Positions 63,725 to 64,000 of a stretch of 64,000 bases of DNA are shown in pieces. Under the pieces are notes generated by a model that was given only the letters and a program-made list of their open reading frames with translations, was not told the DNA's origin and ran no database searches. Numbering within the stretch: the first letter of the stretch is position 1; each line of letters starts with the position of its first letter. Source of the stretch: Pseudovibrio exalbescens (GTDB lineage: Bacteria; Pseudomonadota; Alphaproteobacteria; Rhizobiales; Stappiaceae); assembly GCF_028737195.1 (NCBI RefSeq), contig NZ_JAQZAJ010000007.1:124001-188000 (forward strand), in the 5' to 3' direction. The translations under genes were made by a program, and so were the position numbers.

Positions 63725-64000
63725 ATGACGACAGGTCACGTTTACATAGCCCAATCTTTGGATGGCTACATCGCACGTCCTAACAACGAGATGGACTGGC
63801 TGCTGCGCTACAACAAGGAAGGCGAGGACCATGGGTTTGACGACTTTATCAAGCGCATGGATGGGCTCATCATGGGCAGCAACACCTTCAAGACCGTTTT
63901 GAGTTTTGAAGGCGAATGGCCCTACTACATGCCCGTGTTCGTTATGAGCAAGTCCCTGACGGATGCGGACGTCCCCGAGCATTTGCGCGATCGCGTTTGG
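63725..64000 (+). CDS. Dihydrofolate-reductase-family protein (3' end outside window)
   Basis: 92 codons of an open frame begin at ATG 63725, after AGGGAG. The sequence MTTGHVYIAQSLDGYIARPN, NEMDWLLRYNKEGED, MDGLIMGSNTFKTVL and EWPYYMPVFVMSKSLTD matches the RibD C-terminal/DHFR-family group that reduces flavin or pterin-type substrates, not true folate DHFR. Such genes often follow small HTH regulators. Because the gene runs off the window, its length and domains cannot be checked. Confidence 0.85.
   Translation, partial: MTTGHVYIAQSLDGYIARPNNEMDWLLRYNKEGEDHGFDDFIKRMDGLIMGSNTFKTVLSFEGEWPYYMPVFVMSKSLTDADVPEHLRDRVW

Overview
This window looks like chromosomal DNA of an alphaproteobacterium, most likely a marine member of the Hyphomicrobiales close to Stappiaceae (Roseibium/Stappia/Pseudovibrio type). 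The evidence is gene content: CpdR next to an N-formylglutamate amidohydrolase, GapR next to a DUF882 protein, a DUF1036 protein overlapping pyk, an mmgR-like sRNA, a ROSE-like thermometer before an hsp20 gene, a TakP-like TRAP system and many Liv-type transporters. The genus is inference. I saw no phage, insertion sequence or CRISPR array.

Layout. 1-6.8 kb: the end of a WD40 protein, a DUF2937 protein, a gamma-glutamyltransferase with a LysR regulator, a leucine-type dehydrogenase, and a DUF1007-NicO metal-exporter fusion. 7.4-10.9 kb: a TRAP transporter operon. 10.9-12 kb: a MAPEG protein and a small membrane protein. 12-24.5 kb: a two-component system divergent from an operon with two adenylate-forming CoA ligases, a complete Liv-type ABC transporter and, embedded in it, a secreted RNase T2. 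24.6-30.2 kb: ferrochelatase, an SPFH/NfeD pair, a MotA/MotB stator pair and arabinose-5-phosphate isomerase. 30.4-36 kb: an outer-membrane barrel, a lytic transglycosylase, a DUF459 SGNH protein and a chemoreceptor without a ligand domain. 36-42.2 kb: glutamate synthase (gltB-gltD).

42.8-45.5 kb holds a four-gene bufferin operon: a DUF2282 precursor peptide, a DUF692 multinuclear iron oxidase, a DUF2063 partner and a DoxX membrane protein. This is a recently recognised copper-related RiPP system and the most interesting locus here. 45.5-51.5 kb: threonine aldolase, Hsp20 with an RpoH-like promoter and a ROSE-like hairpin, a small secreted protein, an alpha/beta hydrolase, a histidinol-phosphatase-like enzyme, an mmgR-like sRNA, N-formylglutamate amidohydrolase and cpdR. 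51.5-54.9 kb: tRNA-Val(GAC), ribosomal protein L36, a TPR protein, pyruvate kinase and a DUF1036 protein. After a 1.1-kb stretch without convincing genes come gapR, a DUF882 peptidase, an L,D-transpeptidase, a sigma-54 response regulator, oligoendopeptidase F and the start of a dihydrofolate-reductase-family gene behind a perfect 17-bp inverted repeat.

Themes that connect the genes are uptake and CoA activation of organic acids (TRAP, Liv plus ligases), amino-acid and nitrogen metabolism (gltBD, Ldh, Ggt, HutG), cell-wall remodelling (MltB-type, DUF882, L,D-transpeptidase, SGNH) and metal handling (NicO fusion, bufferin, ferrochelatase). Most genes are housekeeping. The less ordinary material lies in the bufferin operon, the RNA regulators and a few operator-like palindromes.
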